Assembly (NCBI GenBank): GCA_015501585.1 | Contig: JADNRY010000108.1 | Location: forward strand, 62,001-126,000 | Length of the DNA: 64,000 nucleotides | Source: Rhodocollybia butyracea | Taxonomy: Eukaryota > Basidiomycota > Agaricomycetes > Agaricales > Omphalotaceae | Direction: 5' to 3' | Part shown: piece by piece, positions 35,548-47,091 of the stretch | Layout of the letters: each line of letters opens with the position of its first letter | How positions within the stretch are numbered: position 1 is the first letter of the stretch | Made by a program: the position numbers and the translations under genes | Notes under the pieces: model-generated | Told to the model about the DNA's origin: nothing | Seen by the model: the letters and a program-made list of their open reading frames with translations, nothing else | Database searches by the model: none

Positions 35548-36458
35548 GACCGGCGGGGTCGAGCCTACTATCACAACCGTTTGTTCGCAGCGTATAACAC
35601 AGGGGCTGAATTTCGGCCATAAGCACTACATAATTTGGAAAAAAAATATCATGTTAGTAACTGGGCGTAGTGTAATTGTACAGTAAATCAAGATTTGGAA
35701 ACACGTTTTTACCCGTAAAAAGTGCCAATCGCTCTTCGGATGCTAAGCTGGACATATTCACATTTAACTTGAGTAACAGCATGATTCGAAGTGCTAGATA
35801 AAGAATGGGGAAGTGGTTGAGCATATGCGAGCCAGGAACCGTCGTTACTAGCGAGACACGACCAAGGCAATACCCCAGGCCCCAGCCGTCGGCTGCGAGT
35901 CGTCCCACAGATGACATCGTGGCCGGTCACAATCGCTTTTCATCATCAACTATATCAACGAGAGTAACTTAGTAAGAACCAAAGCATAAGTATACTTATT
36001 CGAACATTGAACACGAAAATTTGACTCTTCACCGCACAGCTTGACATAAATCATCGAAATTTTCAAAATAGTGGTTCCGATTTATGTTGAACATCAAGCT
36101 CGAGAAATCACAAAGGACAAAAGAAAGGTTGCTTCTGGTCTTTTTTCTGGACTTTTCGGTTTCAGTTCGGGTGAACTAGACGTTGAGCGTACATGCCACG
36201 TTTCGAAGATAGCGAGCTTGCCCACTTCGTTCATGGCTTGCTGCTCTCTACTTACACTGGACCGATGATCGCAGAGTGATGTTGAAGCCTTACCTGAGAT
36301 CTTTGTCATACATGAACGAAGCTGAGAGGAAACACATACATACCGTAGGCTATAATTCATTTCGCCCTCCAAGTCCCAGTTCGGCCACGTCTATGTGGCT
36401 TGAAGTAATGTACAATAGTATTCCATAGGCACTAAATATGCCTGTATTCTATCGAGGG
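35548..36458. other. Intergenic, no supported gene
   Basis: Overlapping short ORFs on both strands (for example 35654-35917 minus and 36071-36268 plus) without recognisable motifs. Confidence 0.4.
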
Positions 36459-39065
36459 TCAATACAAGTAACGGAATCCTTTTCTCCTGTGCATCGCTTG
36501 CTCAAACGTTATTCCTTCAAGTTGGGCAGCTTCTTCGACTCGGGTACGGTTCATTCCGCTCAGAGCCGCCTTTTCGTCTTCATCGAGTTTCTTATTATCC
36601 CGGATAACCCATTGTCGAAGGACTGGAAAGCACATCAGATAACTACACCACTTCAAGATGATATAAATAAACGCACTGAAAGAAAGAACGGACGCAAAAA
36701 CGAGAGAGACCAATGAGATGATCATGGATTGGTGATAGTCTGGACCCCATGCAGCTTTCCAGGTGTACGAGCCCATCCTAGAATAGACAAACGTCATATA
36801 GACAAAAATAGGCAAGTTTCTTTTCACATACAGATTTCCGAGGTTCCCAATGCCGTTCACAATACCGATGATAGCAGCTCGTTTTCTGTGAAGAATCAAT
36901 CAGAATGGAATATTTATACGCACGTGGTTGAGAAGAACGCACGCAGGAGGACGAGGGAATAGATTGGACACCCAGACAAGAGTCATTGCGAAGCCGACAT
37001 ATCCACAGGCCATTAGGAACATCGACACGTATCGAGCCGCGGTATTCTTAGTGGCGAGAGAGATGATAAACCCAATACCGACTCCCCACCACCACCCGGT
37101 TTGATGGAAAAATCTTTCACCGGTACGATCTAAGACTTGAGCTGAGAATCGAGCAGTTGGCGAAGGACGAGATACACGTACCAGCATGCCAGGCGTTCAA
37201 GGAGCACATAATGGTCGCCAAAATCCATGGGGGTCTAAGTTCAAATTATTGGGGAGATGAACTGGGCACAGTTTGCAGAGTCAACTTACGCGACGAGTAA
37301 CAGTGAATCCGTAGTATTGAACCCAAGCGTGGATGTCAATCTAGATGGAAAAGTTGGAGACAAGAGCTGAAGTGAGGTCACCATGAACCTACGTTGGGAA
37401 GAAATTTACAAAGCTCAACCCGAGAAGTTGTGCAGTGTTCATTAGTGCGAAGACCCAGACTTTGGGATCTTTAATGGCCATAATGAGACCTTGAAGAGGA
37501 CTGCAATCGAATCAGCACCAAATTTAACGGCGCTTCAATAAAGGCGGAACATACGAGTCCGTAGCAGTGTCCCGATCAGCCTCGCCAGCATCGTCGGCGA
37601 GACGTGCTTGAGCAAGTCGACTTTCTTTAGAAGACATCCATCGTGTGTTTACCGGCTAATGCGAAGTCAGTGAGTATCCCGTAACAGATAGAATTCTGCA
37701 TACGTAGTCGGGCAGCAGCCACCTTCACTCGGGTGTTAGAAATGCGTAAAACGATTGATAACCAATTCACGAACGAACATTGTATTTAAGCCGATGAACA
37801 TCGTTATCGCGCCCTGCAGATTTTTAGCGATTGCCAAAAAGATTGAACAACTCCCTACCTCGATAAAGAACAGCCTATAGCGAGTGAGCATCAGCTACGA
37901 ACTTTCAAGCAAGATGGGAAGCACACACCATCTCCACGCGGCGATACCGCGTTTGTCTTCCATGTTAGAAAGAATACCAGCGGCCATGAGCTAGAGGAAG
38001 GAGTCAACACAGCGATCAACGCCTTTCACGTGGTATCCTACCGAACCAAACGCATTGGAGATGAGAAGACCACCGTAAAGTAAAGCCGATCTGAAAGCTA
38101 GTTCCTAAAACAAAGTTTGTGAGCACACGAGTCCTAAAGCGGACAGTAGAATTCCAAACCTTCTTGGTGTACCAACGCGATAACAGGTAAATAGCTAAAT
38201 TTTGCCGATGAGGAAGGGGGCAGAGCAGATTTAATAAAGCTTACCGCCGGGTAGAATGCGCTCTGCCATCAACGAGTTAGAATTCTTTTGAAAGTTTGGA
38301 AAAGAACCGAGCGCTCACTTCTGGGATACCGATGCAGAGGCGAGTAGCGAGAATGCCACCATACGATTGCGTTACCTATAAGTAACATAACAGGTCAACA
38401 TTGGGTCAACAAGATGCACGAGTTCGTTAATCGGAACGTACTCCGGTCAGTGCGCTGATTAAACCCCATGCTACAACGTTAGCGCCTATGTAAATCGATG
38501 GCCTACGTGAGGGAATATAACTATAAGCGATCGAACGAATCAAAAACGGAAATACGAACCTTGTAATCCAGTTCAGCATCTGTGAAATGCATTAGGGTTT
38601 GGTAATTCTGCAAGAAGTGGGACACACCATATTTCCAGGGATCTGAGCTGGAGAGTAGGAGACGTATAGAATAGATAGAATAACATTATACTGCAAGTCT
38701 GACAAAGTCGATTAAGAACAACAGCAGTAGTCTCAAGTTCAAACGTCATACCTGAAAGACCGAGATCTTGTTCGAGGCCCTTCAATCTCGCGGTCGTAAC
38801 AGCAAGTCGCTGGAGATCCGGATATGTAAGAACAAATTCCTTTTCGTACAGTTGAGGCTTCACGTACATCAATATAGTTCATGATGAATATCAAGATAAT
38901 AGTGGGCATAACCCTCGAATCCAGTTTTCGGACTAGTTTTCTTTCTGCAAGGAAACGTTCTGGGGTTCCCTCTGCTGGAATGGGATCTTCAACTACAGTA
39001 GTTGGTTTCGCGTCTTCCTCCATCGCGATGTCGCCCTTGTCACTGCTTGTGGGGGTAGAAGCCAT
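36459..39065 (-). CDS. MFS transporter, Dal5/anion:cation symporter (ACS) type
   Basis: Multi-exon gene read from ATG 39065. Blocks in order: MASTPTSSDKGD, ERKLVRKLDSRVMPTIILIF, MNYID with LAVTTARLKGLEQDLGLS, LQYNVILSILYVSYSPAQIP, RPSIYIGANVVAWGL, ALTGVTQSYGGILATR, AFRSALLYGGLLISNAFGSL, a P-V-N-TRWMSS loop, PLQGLIMAIKDPKVW, AARYVSMFLMACGYVG, KRAAIIGIVNGIGNLGNL and SYTWKAAWGPDYHQSM, and a charged C-terminal tail. About 12 membrane segments and about 500 aa fit the ACS family, whose fungal members import allantoate, vitamins or organic anions at the plasma membrane. The substrate cannot be told from sequence. Frame continuity through the middle introns was checked by eye and no lesion was found. 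Confidence 0.85.
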
Positions 39066-39655
39066 TTTGGAAGAATCGGGGAAAGGTGGGAGTCGATAAT
39101 GGACGCTTTAATATACTCCACTGAGAGCATGAATGACCCATTTCCTGCCATCCTTCCCTTGTGACCTCGGCATCGGGAGGGGTAGTCTATCAGCTGAGGC
39201 AAACCAGGGGAAAGAAGATATATATATGTACAATACGAACACGACTGGACAGAATAGAAATAGAGATTCAAATTGGAGCCGGATTGGAGAGAGAAGGTAG
39301 GAAGTAAAAGGGAGTAAAAGGGAATAAATTACTCGGCTGCTATTCTGATGAACCCCACGTGCAAATCAGATGTTGATAAACAGATACAAAGGGAAAAAAA
39401 GTATATTATGGATGTCAAAATTTTGTGCTTTCTTTCGTCCGCCCTTTGTTGCAGGGAATACGCATATTTCCGTTTGGACTATTCTACGTGAGTTTCTCGA
39501 GATTTTACCCATCTTATGATAGAAAACTTTTCTGCAAACCTTTTACGACGTGTTTTACACGATGGGTTGAGATTCCTTCGGGAACCATTCAAGTCTCTGA
39601 ATTGTCTTTTCAAGAAATTTTGGACATATACTTATGCTGGTTTTAATTTGCAGCT
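39066..39655. other. Intergenic between MFS genes
   Basis: Presumed promoter of the minus-strand MFS gene and sequence around the start of the decayed MFS gene. No ORF supported. Confidence 0.35.
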
Positions 39656-40787
39656 TTCTATTATGTCGGAATATTGAACGTTGAACCTCGGTTTCTTCCT
39701 CGTTCCATGGCGTTTACATTTGGTACTGGACATTTTCTCCTCGGTGTCTCTTGTTGTGTAAATTCTAGTTGTTTCATCTGGAGTCAACGTTGAGTCTTAT
39801 CTCTTAAATTAATCGATGTTCAGTATGGTCGTTAGAGTCCCTCGAAATGGTTACGAGAATATTTTCTGACGCTGAACACTCCGTCGAAGTTCTTCTGTCT
39901 TCCGTCATTCAAAATTTCTTGTTGCGTATTTTTCAACGATACCATAGCTTCAGCTGGTCACAGTGGATTTCTGGGCATGGCCAAAGACTGGCAATGGGAT
40001 TTCTACATTGGTGTTGTGGCCCTTTTTCTGTTCCCTGAAACACTCTTCTCACACGACAAGGAGTTCCTGGCAAACTGCATCCACGAACGCTCTTATAATG
40101 AGATGTAACATGATTCCCGGACGCAACCGTGACCTCCGTTTATCTCACTTTACCTCCGTTATGCTCAAATACCCTTCCGGCATTTTTCCTTACTACACGC
40201 TTGCCTGGAGTTTTGCCACGTCCTCTACGCCGTCACGCTCGCCACCACCTTACCACAAGTTCCACAACATGGATGCCGCCGCCATCGGTACCTGTCTTGA
40301 TGTCCTCCTCACTGTCGGCACCATCATGGGCGAGTTCTGCGCTGCGCGCCTGTCCGACTACATTATGCACCGTATGGCTGCGCGCCACGAAGGCATCCAC
40401 AAGCCCAAATACCGTCTGTATGTATCGCCCCTCCGCCATCTTTTTGCTAGTATGTATTTTGGCGCAACCATTGGTCACACAGGCTTCATCCTACCTCTTG
40501 TTGGTCTCTCAATTAGCGTCTTTGGGCCGCAGATCTGTTCGACGTGCCTCTATTCATACGTCAACGAGTGCTATAAGCCGCAGACAAAGGTGCTCTTCAA
40601 CTTCTCGCGCGGCCTGTCATTCCTTTCGTCGCTACACCCCTCGCGAACAAGATCTTCTACCACTGGGCTTATTTCACGTTTGCTGCTATCCTTTTCACGG
40701 AGTTACCTTCCAGTCGCGGCGCTGATTTGGCCTGGAGAGCGATGGAGGATCATGGCGGGAAATCTCACATTTCATTGGTATATGTAG
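39656..40787 (+). pseudogene. Decayed MFS transporter
   Basis: C-terminal two-thirds of an MFS transporter unrelated to the neighbour at 36459-39065. Recognisable pieces: KDWQWDFYIGVVALFLFPET, LFSHDKEFLANCIHERSYNE, GTCLDVLLTVGTIMGEFCAA, RLSDYIMHRMAARHEGIHKP, SISVFGPQICSTCLYSYVNE and CYKPQT. They lie in different frames with several indels. The start region is missing. It cannot encode a functional carrier. Confidence 0.7.
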
Positions 40788-41044
40788 GAAAGGTTATTTA
40801 CATAAAATTATGCTAAAAAATGGAGTATATTTCGTACGGTCGATATTTTACGCTTTGGCACTACCTGTTCTGTATAAATTATGTCGTTCTTATAGCGTTG
40901 TAAGGTAATCAAACGTACTTAGCGCCAATAATAGTCAGAATAAACGTCTGAGGTTGCTCATTTGCTCATACGTCTGCAACTTCGTTTGATTTGATCTGCC
41001 TCTGATGGGGAAATTAGGCGCCCAATCCAAGCGCTCACGCTTTG

Positions 41045-41116
41045 CTCTGCTCCCACTTGACTCTCTGCTCCCACTTGACTCTCTGCTCCCACTTGACTCT
41101 CTGCTCCCACTTGATT
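41045..41116. repeat. 18-bp tandem repeat, four copies
   Basis: CTCTGCTCCCACTTGACT repeats four times head to tail, the last ending ATT. The unit is six codons. On the minus strand it would encode repeats of VKWEQR within an 83-codon ORF that shows no other sign of being a gene. Confidence 0.85.
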
Positions 41117-42239
41117 GATTCTGCCTCCCTCAATTCTCTTTTGTTGAAAATGCTAACACATCTTGATACAGGTTTATGACTAGCTTTCTTCCAAAGACTT
41201 ATTATTTTCAGTGCTACGACTCGGTCCTCGGATGCAACCATTAATCGGAAACAGGAGCTCCGAGTGAGTCTTCTTTTTGTCTCCAACTCCTTAACCTTAT
41301 ATTCTAGGTTGAGAACAATCTACTGTCAGATATCTCCGTACCTTCTAAAACCTTTACTCGAACATGATCTGGTACTTAACCCGTACGTTCATCTTTTCAT
41401 CCTGACTCAACCCTGCCAGACATCTCAGGTCAGCTCGAATGTCCGATCGGAGACGTTCCTCTATTGGAAACAAACTGCTCTCTCGGTTCCAACTTGATTT
41501 CTCATATCCGGATCCATCGTTCAAATTCGTAACGTGATTCCTTCCGAAAATGTTCCTCTACCCAACATTCCGAACTTGACGGGTTCCGGATTGCGGACCT
41601 ACGTTCCTGGTATTTGGATTATAGACTACTGTTGGGAACACTTACACCTACTTCCACTCTCCATCGGTTCCGTTGAATGCAGTCACTTGGCGCGGTTACT
41701 GGACTACGACTCGGGAATGGATTTGTACCAGACAGACAGACTTGTTTGGACTGTTGCACAGGATTCTGGTTGCTGAGGAGCTACAACTGCAAGTGATATT
41801 ATCGGGAGAACGACCGGGGTCGTTATATGAAACTGAACGACTATTAATGTTCTTCTCCTTCTAACCATTTACCAGCTACCCTGATGGCCTGCCTTGCATA
41901 ACTTAAATTTCTCTAATCTATCTCAACTGCAGCTACCGGCAGGATTTCCAGAAAAAGGAAGATACGTAACTAGGGTTTTTGATGATTCATTGTAATCATT
42001 GGTTCCCTCAACATTTTTCGCCCGATTATCACAAACTAATACCAGACTTTGCCTCCAACTGTCGACGAGGCAGTACCCATGTTGCTAGTTGTATGACGAA
42101 TTATGACGAATGTCGGCTGGTAATATTCAACAGTCGTGAAGACGAATTCGGAATGATCCCCGATGTGAGCGACAATATTTTGAACCTCTCTGGTTGTGGT
42201 GTGTTCCCCTTTCACCGGAACCGAAGGAACCGATTACTA

Positions 42240-42470
42240 GAAACCCGGTTTGCAACTCGAATTGCTGTTTTCACCAGACATAATGCCGTCTCCTGAAATA
42301 AACACACTCTCTGTTCTGCTAGTACGCTTAGAAATAGTTCCTGATCGCCCAGCTTGTAAATCGCATTGGTGTTTTCACCGGGCCTAACGCCGTTCGTTGA
42401 AATAAGCACACTGTCTTATACTCTTTAAAATCGTTCCTGAAAACTGGTTTTTCTCCGAGGCTAACGCCAA
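42240..42470. repeat. Degenerate direct repeats of about 110 bp
   Basis: TTTTCACC-G-C-TAA-GCCGT...GAAATAA-CACACT...CGTTCCTGA-like sequence occurs at about 42268-42343 and again at about 42371-42440, with a third partial start near 42450. Confidence 0.5.
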
Positions 42471-42681
42471 GTGAAGTTATTTTAACGCTCGTATTATGGT
42501 TATTAGGTGGGTTACCTGCGCGTGCCGCACTTAACCCAGGTACTTGTAATCTGTTTAGCGCTGCGCAGCTAAGCAAGGCCCGCTGCTTGTAAGTTTACCG
42601 CCCCTCCCGGAAAGGTTACGGTCCTACCTTATTCTTTCGTTAAATCCAGTCTAATTGAATGGTTAGTTACTGCTCAGAGCG

Positions 42682-42688
42682 TATAAAA
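42682..42688 (+). promoter_or_regulatory. TATA box of the gene at 42801
   Basis: TATAAAA lies about 113 bp upstream of the ATG, leaving a leader of roughly 80 nt. Confidence 0.4.
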
Positions 42689-42800
42689 GGTGATCGTAGG
42701 ATCCAGTTCCCTCGTCCTACTTGACTCCTTTGCTTGACTTCAAGTTGAACTAAATCCGCTACTCTCCTTTCATATCCATTGTTTCATTCTCGCTCCCAAC

Positions 42801-43409
42801 ATGTTCCCGAAAGCGTTAGCTGTTGCTTTTATCTTTGCCTCCTCGTTGGCTACGGCTGTGCCTTTGGCCAAGCGTCAAACTTTCACCGGCGATGGTAATT
42901 CCTCCGCCAATTTGACTGGGTGCCAACTTATGTACACCTATCTAGGCACTTTTTTTGTACCTGGACTTGGTGCTTGCGGGTTTGAAAACACCTCGACCCA
43001 GTTGGTTGCCGCACTCGGACATATAGACTTTGACTCTTTCAGGTATGCTTCTTTTGCTCTCTAGAGAATGTACGGAATCCCTGAAAAAAAATCTACAGTG
43101 GTGGCAATCCAAACCCTAACGAGTCAGTAGTCGTATAGCCATGATTCATTGCTTATACTTACTTGGAATCGCAGTAACCCTGTTTGTGGACGACAGGTTA
43201 AAGCGTCTTGTGAGTTCTTTCATTTATATTTTAGAGTAGCGGAAGCTGACGAACCTTACTTAGCCGGAGGGAAATCAGTGACCGTCGAGATTGTAGACAG
43301 GTGTGCTGGATGCGCCGGCGAATTCGATCTGGACTTTAGCGAGACTGCCTTTGCGGCCCTGGCGGACCCTAGTGTTGGCCGTATTCCAATTACCTGGGAG
43401 TTTGTATGA
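42801..43409 (+). CDS. Riboflavin-aldehyde-forming-enzyme-like secreted protein (RlpA-like double-psi beta-barrel)
   Basis: Exons 42801-43042, 43099-43122, 43175-43209 and 43264-43409 join in frame to 148 aa. Signal peptide MFPKALAVAFIFASSLATAV, then KR, a possible Kex2-type site. The mature domain has TYLGTFFVPGLGACG, NPVCGRQVKAS, VTVEIVDRCAGCAGEFDLD and the end GRIPITWEFV, the double-psi beta-barrel pattern shared by RlpA, barwin and expansin-like proteins. The conserved Asp and cysteines of the VDRC block are present. Mushroom homologues are annotated after the Agaricus/Schizophyllum enzyme and are often expressed in fruiting, but most have no proven oxidase activity and may act on or bind cell wall. 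Confidence 0.85.
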
Positions 43410-44850
43410 TCAGGTATAGAGCTTAGAGCTTAGAGACCCATCAAGGTTCAAACTTCAAACGGTGGTTTTGATCAACTTCACCAGGCCGGGCCAATATTCC
43501 TGAGGGTCAAAGATTTCATCTGTTGTAGATTAATCACTAGATTGTTCATTTGTTAGATAAATTTGTAGGCTGGCACCAAGATAAAGACGTATATTGTGGT
43601 TTTCATGGCGGGGGAGCACGGAAGCCTATAAGTACGCATTGCAAGGTTGTTTCTTCAACATCTTCGACGTATGAGACATAGCAATCAAGCTTATCTGGAA
43701 AGGAATTTAATGCGCCTCAATCACCATTTCTTCTTATACATAGCTTCATGGCACATATTTAAATGTATTGAGCCTGTTTACATGCTGTTCGTCATCAAGA
43801 CCACAGGGATACTCGCAGTTGTGAGGAGGTACTCAGTACTGGTATCAAACCCTGAAGTCACATCACTGAAGTCACGGTAAAGGCGCTTCGGCCAATGCAT
43901 TCGGGAATCGGCAGCCCATTAGCAGCGCCAAGTTGGAGTATTTGCCTTGTAAGCAACTTGTAAGTGGTCACAATAAGTGCCTCGGTATTTTGTAGTGCAC
44001 ATAATGATTTAAGTTACACTTCCTTGTGAGTAATCTGCCCCTCAGCTGAAAATTACTAAGTTGTTCAAGCTTCTGAATTGCCGGCCAAATTGAAAGCATT
44101 ACAAAAAATGGGAAAAAACTTGGAAAATACCAAGCAGATTCACAAGCTTAACTTAGATGTATTACTTTACAGATTTTTTTCTTCTGTCAAGCTTCATAGC
44201 CGGTGGATGTTTGAAGTTGAATTGGGGCCTATTGACATACTGTTCACTATTGATCACTTGCATTAAAACGTAGTTGCGATAATGCTTCGTACAGGCTGAC
44301 AGAGTCCAATGTCATGTTATTAAATTTACTGGCAAACCGGTCACTCCGTTGTCACTTTTGGCCTCTCATAAGGATAACATAAGGATTGAGTGGGACGGAT
44401 CGAACCCGTACTCCAGTTCAAGTTGCGAGTGTGCTTTGTCCTGTCTTTCAGGGCCGATGCGCTACTATATTTACTGACAAGCCGGTCACTCCTTTGGCCT
44501 CTCATCGGTCACTCCGTTGGCCTCTCATAAGGATAACATAAGGATCGAGGGGAACGGATTGAACCCGTACTCTCAACCTGACTCCTCCGAGTCTTCCCGC
44601 TTACTCCAGTTCTCTTGCCAATCAGAATGCATGCCCAGCTCGTAGCTGCAGGTGAGTCGATATACTGCTACCTGGCACCAAGCTGCCCACTGAATGCGCG
44701 ATCCAAGTACTGGGATTGATTGCCACAGGATGTGATATCGCTCTTACCAGACGGGGCGAGGTATCATACATGTGGAAGTGAGTGAGTGGTTCTCAATGTC
44801 TAGGGCTTGTTGACATCACCCCATTTTTAGAAAACCCTTGCGCATAACAT
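43410..44850. other. Intergenic with tRNA-like duplicated segment
   Basis: No protein gene supported. It contains the repeated segment at 44330-44610. Confidence 0.4.
44330..44610. repeat. Duplicated segment with Pol III B-box-like motif (SINE-like)
   Basis: CCGGTCACTCC...GGCCTCTCATAAGGATAACATAAGGAT..GAG.GG.ACGGAT.GAACCCGTACT occurs twice (about 44338-44412 and about 44483-44570). On the minus strand each copy contains GGGTTC(G/A)ATCC, a B-box consensus, and copy 1 is preceded by GTAGCGCATCGG, reminiscent of a tRNA D-arm. No full cloverleaf forms. Confidence 0.4.
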
Positions 44851-45981
44851 TTGTACGATGTCTTTTCGTTTTTACGCGATATCTCCCAGTCGCAATCCAT
44901 ATGTATGTCAGCAAATTCCTCAGCGGTTAGCAACGACTTGAATTACTGTAGTATCGACGTGGTTTTTATAGGTATGTGGGTAAATGGCACTGGACAAGTT
45001 CCTGCAGAAGTATACTGCAGGAAGATTTTGTTCGTCCGTTTTCTCGCATGCTATAGCATGGTGGTGTTATTGGAACTGGCTCTTATGCTTCGAGGTTCGT
45101 CCACAACTTTCATGGCCAGTTCATGGCCTTCATCTTTTGCTGATCAGCGAACTAGTCTTCGCCCTGTATGATCGAAGCAGAGCAATAGGTGTATTCCTTC
45201 TGTTCTTATTGATTTCCAGAATTGCTGTAGCAGTTTATCATACCACTGTGCAGCATGTTTCGCCATCCGACACGATACAGATGAATTTCAATAACGAATG
45301 TGACCCTGCCTTCACTCAGCTTAACCGTGCTCAGTGTATGGTTTTCATGTCCGTCCCAGTCTGTATCCGCATTATTATTCTGCTAACGAAACAATACTAG
45401 ATCCGGGGAAGTGACTGTTCAGTTGCTAATCCTTGCACTAGTTCTGAAGCGCACCGTTTGGGACTTCCGTCAATATTCTCACTTGCTATTCTCCATTCTG
45501 AACAGAGATGGCCTGATAATATTTGGCGCTCTGGGTGGTAGCATCGCAGTTGTTTCATTAACAGAACGCATGTACTGACATATATCATCAGTGGCGATGA
45601 TTGCAATAGGTGTGGGGTCAGCGAAGAAAGGAGCAGCGACTGCTTTCGTATTCCCGTGCGTTGAGCCTGTTAAGACCTCACCCGATACCAATTTTTTTTA
45701 ACTTTCAGGTTTTTCATATCATTGATTTCTGCTGTGGTATGTGTTTAAAGACACTTGAATTAATTATTAGATTTTCAGTACACTTTCAGGGATGCCACAC
45801 CATTCTCAACCTGCAAAAATTGGGATCGGTAGGCGTGGATGCGAACCCGTCTGAGCAAAAGAAAGAGCTAGAGCTAACCGCTATATGGGATGAAAGAACA
45901 TTCCAGACGGTCGACTACTTGCCCAATACTCTTGAGAATAAGATCGTCACTACGCATTCGGTGCCGCCGGTGACTGTCTAG
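44851..45981 (+). CDS. DUF6533-like multi-pass membrane protein, possibly degenerate
   Basis: Recognisable pieces in order: VYCRKILFVRFLACYSMVVL, ELVFALYDRSRAIGVFLLFL, ISRIAVAVYHTTVQ, FMSVPVCIRIIILLTK, then QLLILALVLKRTVWDFRQYS, LFSILNRDGLIIFGAL, VAMIAIGVGSAKKGAATAFV and a C-terminal CHTILNLQKLG tail ending VTV at 45981. This is the layout of the basidiomycete-specific seven-helix DUF6533/DUF6534 proteins, of unknown function and greatly expanded in mushrooms. The first exon is not identified. The usual RVYALY motif is reduced to ALY, and the pieces require several frame changes, so the gene may be decaying. Confidence 0.55.
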
Positions 45982-46590
45982 TTCAAGGGATGTGTATACA
46001 AATAGGACTTGTGGAAGTTTTTGCCAGGTATTTTGTATAACTGAGCCGTCCCGATGAACACTCATATACTTCCCCATCGAGTACAGACCATTATCACCAG
46101 TGGCGAACGCAAGGACGGTAACAAAGAGCGGAGAAGTACCTTACCGTTTGACAGGTACCCAAGTGGGAGAGGAAGGAGGACTTTCATACAAGCGATGACC
46201 CAAGTTCGATCAAATACCAGTACTATATATATATAATTTGGCTGTGGCAATTAGAAATACAAGAAAATCGATCGATAGAACGCGTTTGTTTAACGGCACC
46301 ATTTATTGCCTATCTTCCCCAAGAATGTATTTTTGAGTTCAACGCTGTTGTTGATGACAGCAACATTTTTAGGGGCACGGACTTCGATGGGATCTGAGTC
46401 GTCCTTTCCATACGTGAAAAAACCGCTGAACAGCAGCAACTTGAAGCAAACTTGCGAAAATCCTGAAAGCTACATACCTCGGTTCTTGTAGCGGCGCTGG
46501 CTAGGGCCACTGTCATCGTCCGAGCGGGCAATCGTGATGGAAGCAAAACTGAAAGCCCTCGGCCGCCTATGGTTGAATGGAAACGTTTGG
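45982..46590. other. Intergenic, no supported gene
   Basis: Only short ORFs. Confidence 0.4.
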
Positions 46591-46599
46591 TTTCATGTT

Positions 46600-46980
46600 G
46601 ATGACCGTACTACTCCACCCACTGAACTATCTTTGATTCTTGCCCGCATCTTCATACATTGGAGATATCGTCTCTGTGGTTCGGTGGCACGATAGACCTT
46701 AGAAAAATGCAGGCCTTGAGAGTCGGTTGTCACGCTCAACTTTGGTATGTATGTAGGTGTCCTTCTTCTGAGACGGTCTACTTTGCTCGAACAATGCCGA
46801 TCGATCTGCTCCAAGTTCAGAGGGCTGCTACACCCAGGAGCATCAGCCGCAGTAGCTACCAGCGAGCCTCGAGGAGCACATCGTGTTTGAGGTCTGGAAC
46901 TCTGTCAAATTGAGGGAGCTGACCTTTTCGACTACAACATTGGCTCCGTTGAATTTCTGCCATTCAGAATCTCTTGTACG
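46600..46980 (+). pseudogene. F-box family fragment (array copy 1)
   Basis: Nucleotide-level relic of the middle and end of the F-box gene at 47092-48405. SSLWFGGTIDLR is readable at about 46665 and is followed by substituted and deleted versions of the LPLLQSLQI region. No F-box start remains. Confidence 0.65.
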
Positions 46981-47091
46981 TGTTTTTCTGGCAATAACGT
47001 TCGATGCAACCTGACCAAAGGAATAAGATGAAAAAAGCGCTTATTTTAGCGCCCAACGCCGTCGCGTCATGATCACGCGTGTTATTTGTCC

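Larger units (their letters stand above)
40788..42660. other. Intergenic, repeats and weak ORFs
   Basis: It contains the 18-bp tandem repeat at 41045-41116 and degenerate repeats at about 42190-42480. Plus-strand ORFs at 41264-41497 and 41534-41776 have no recognisable motif. Confidence 0.4.
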
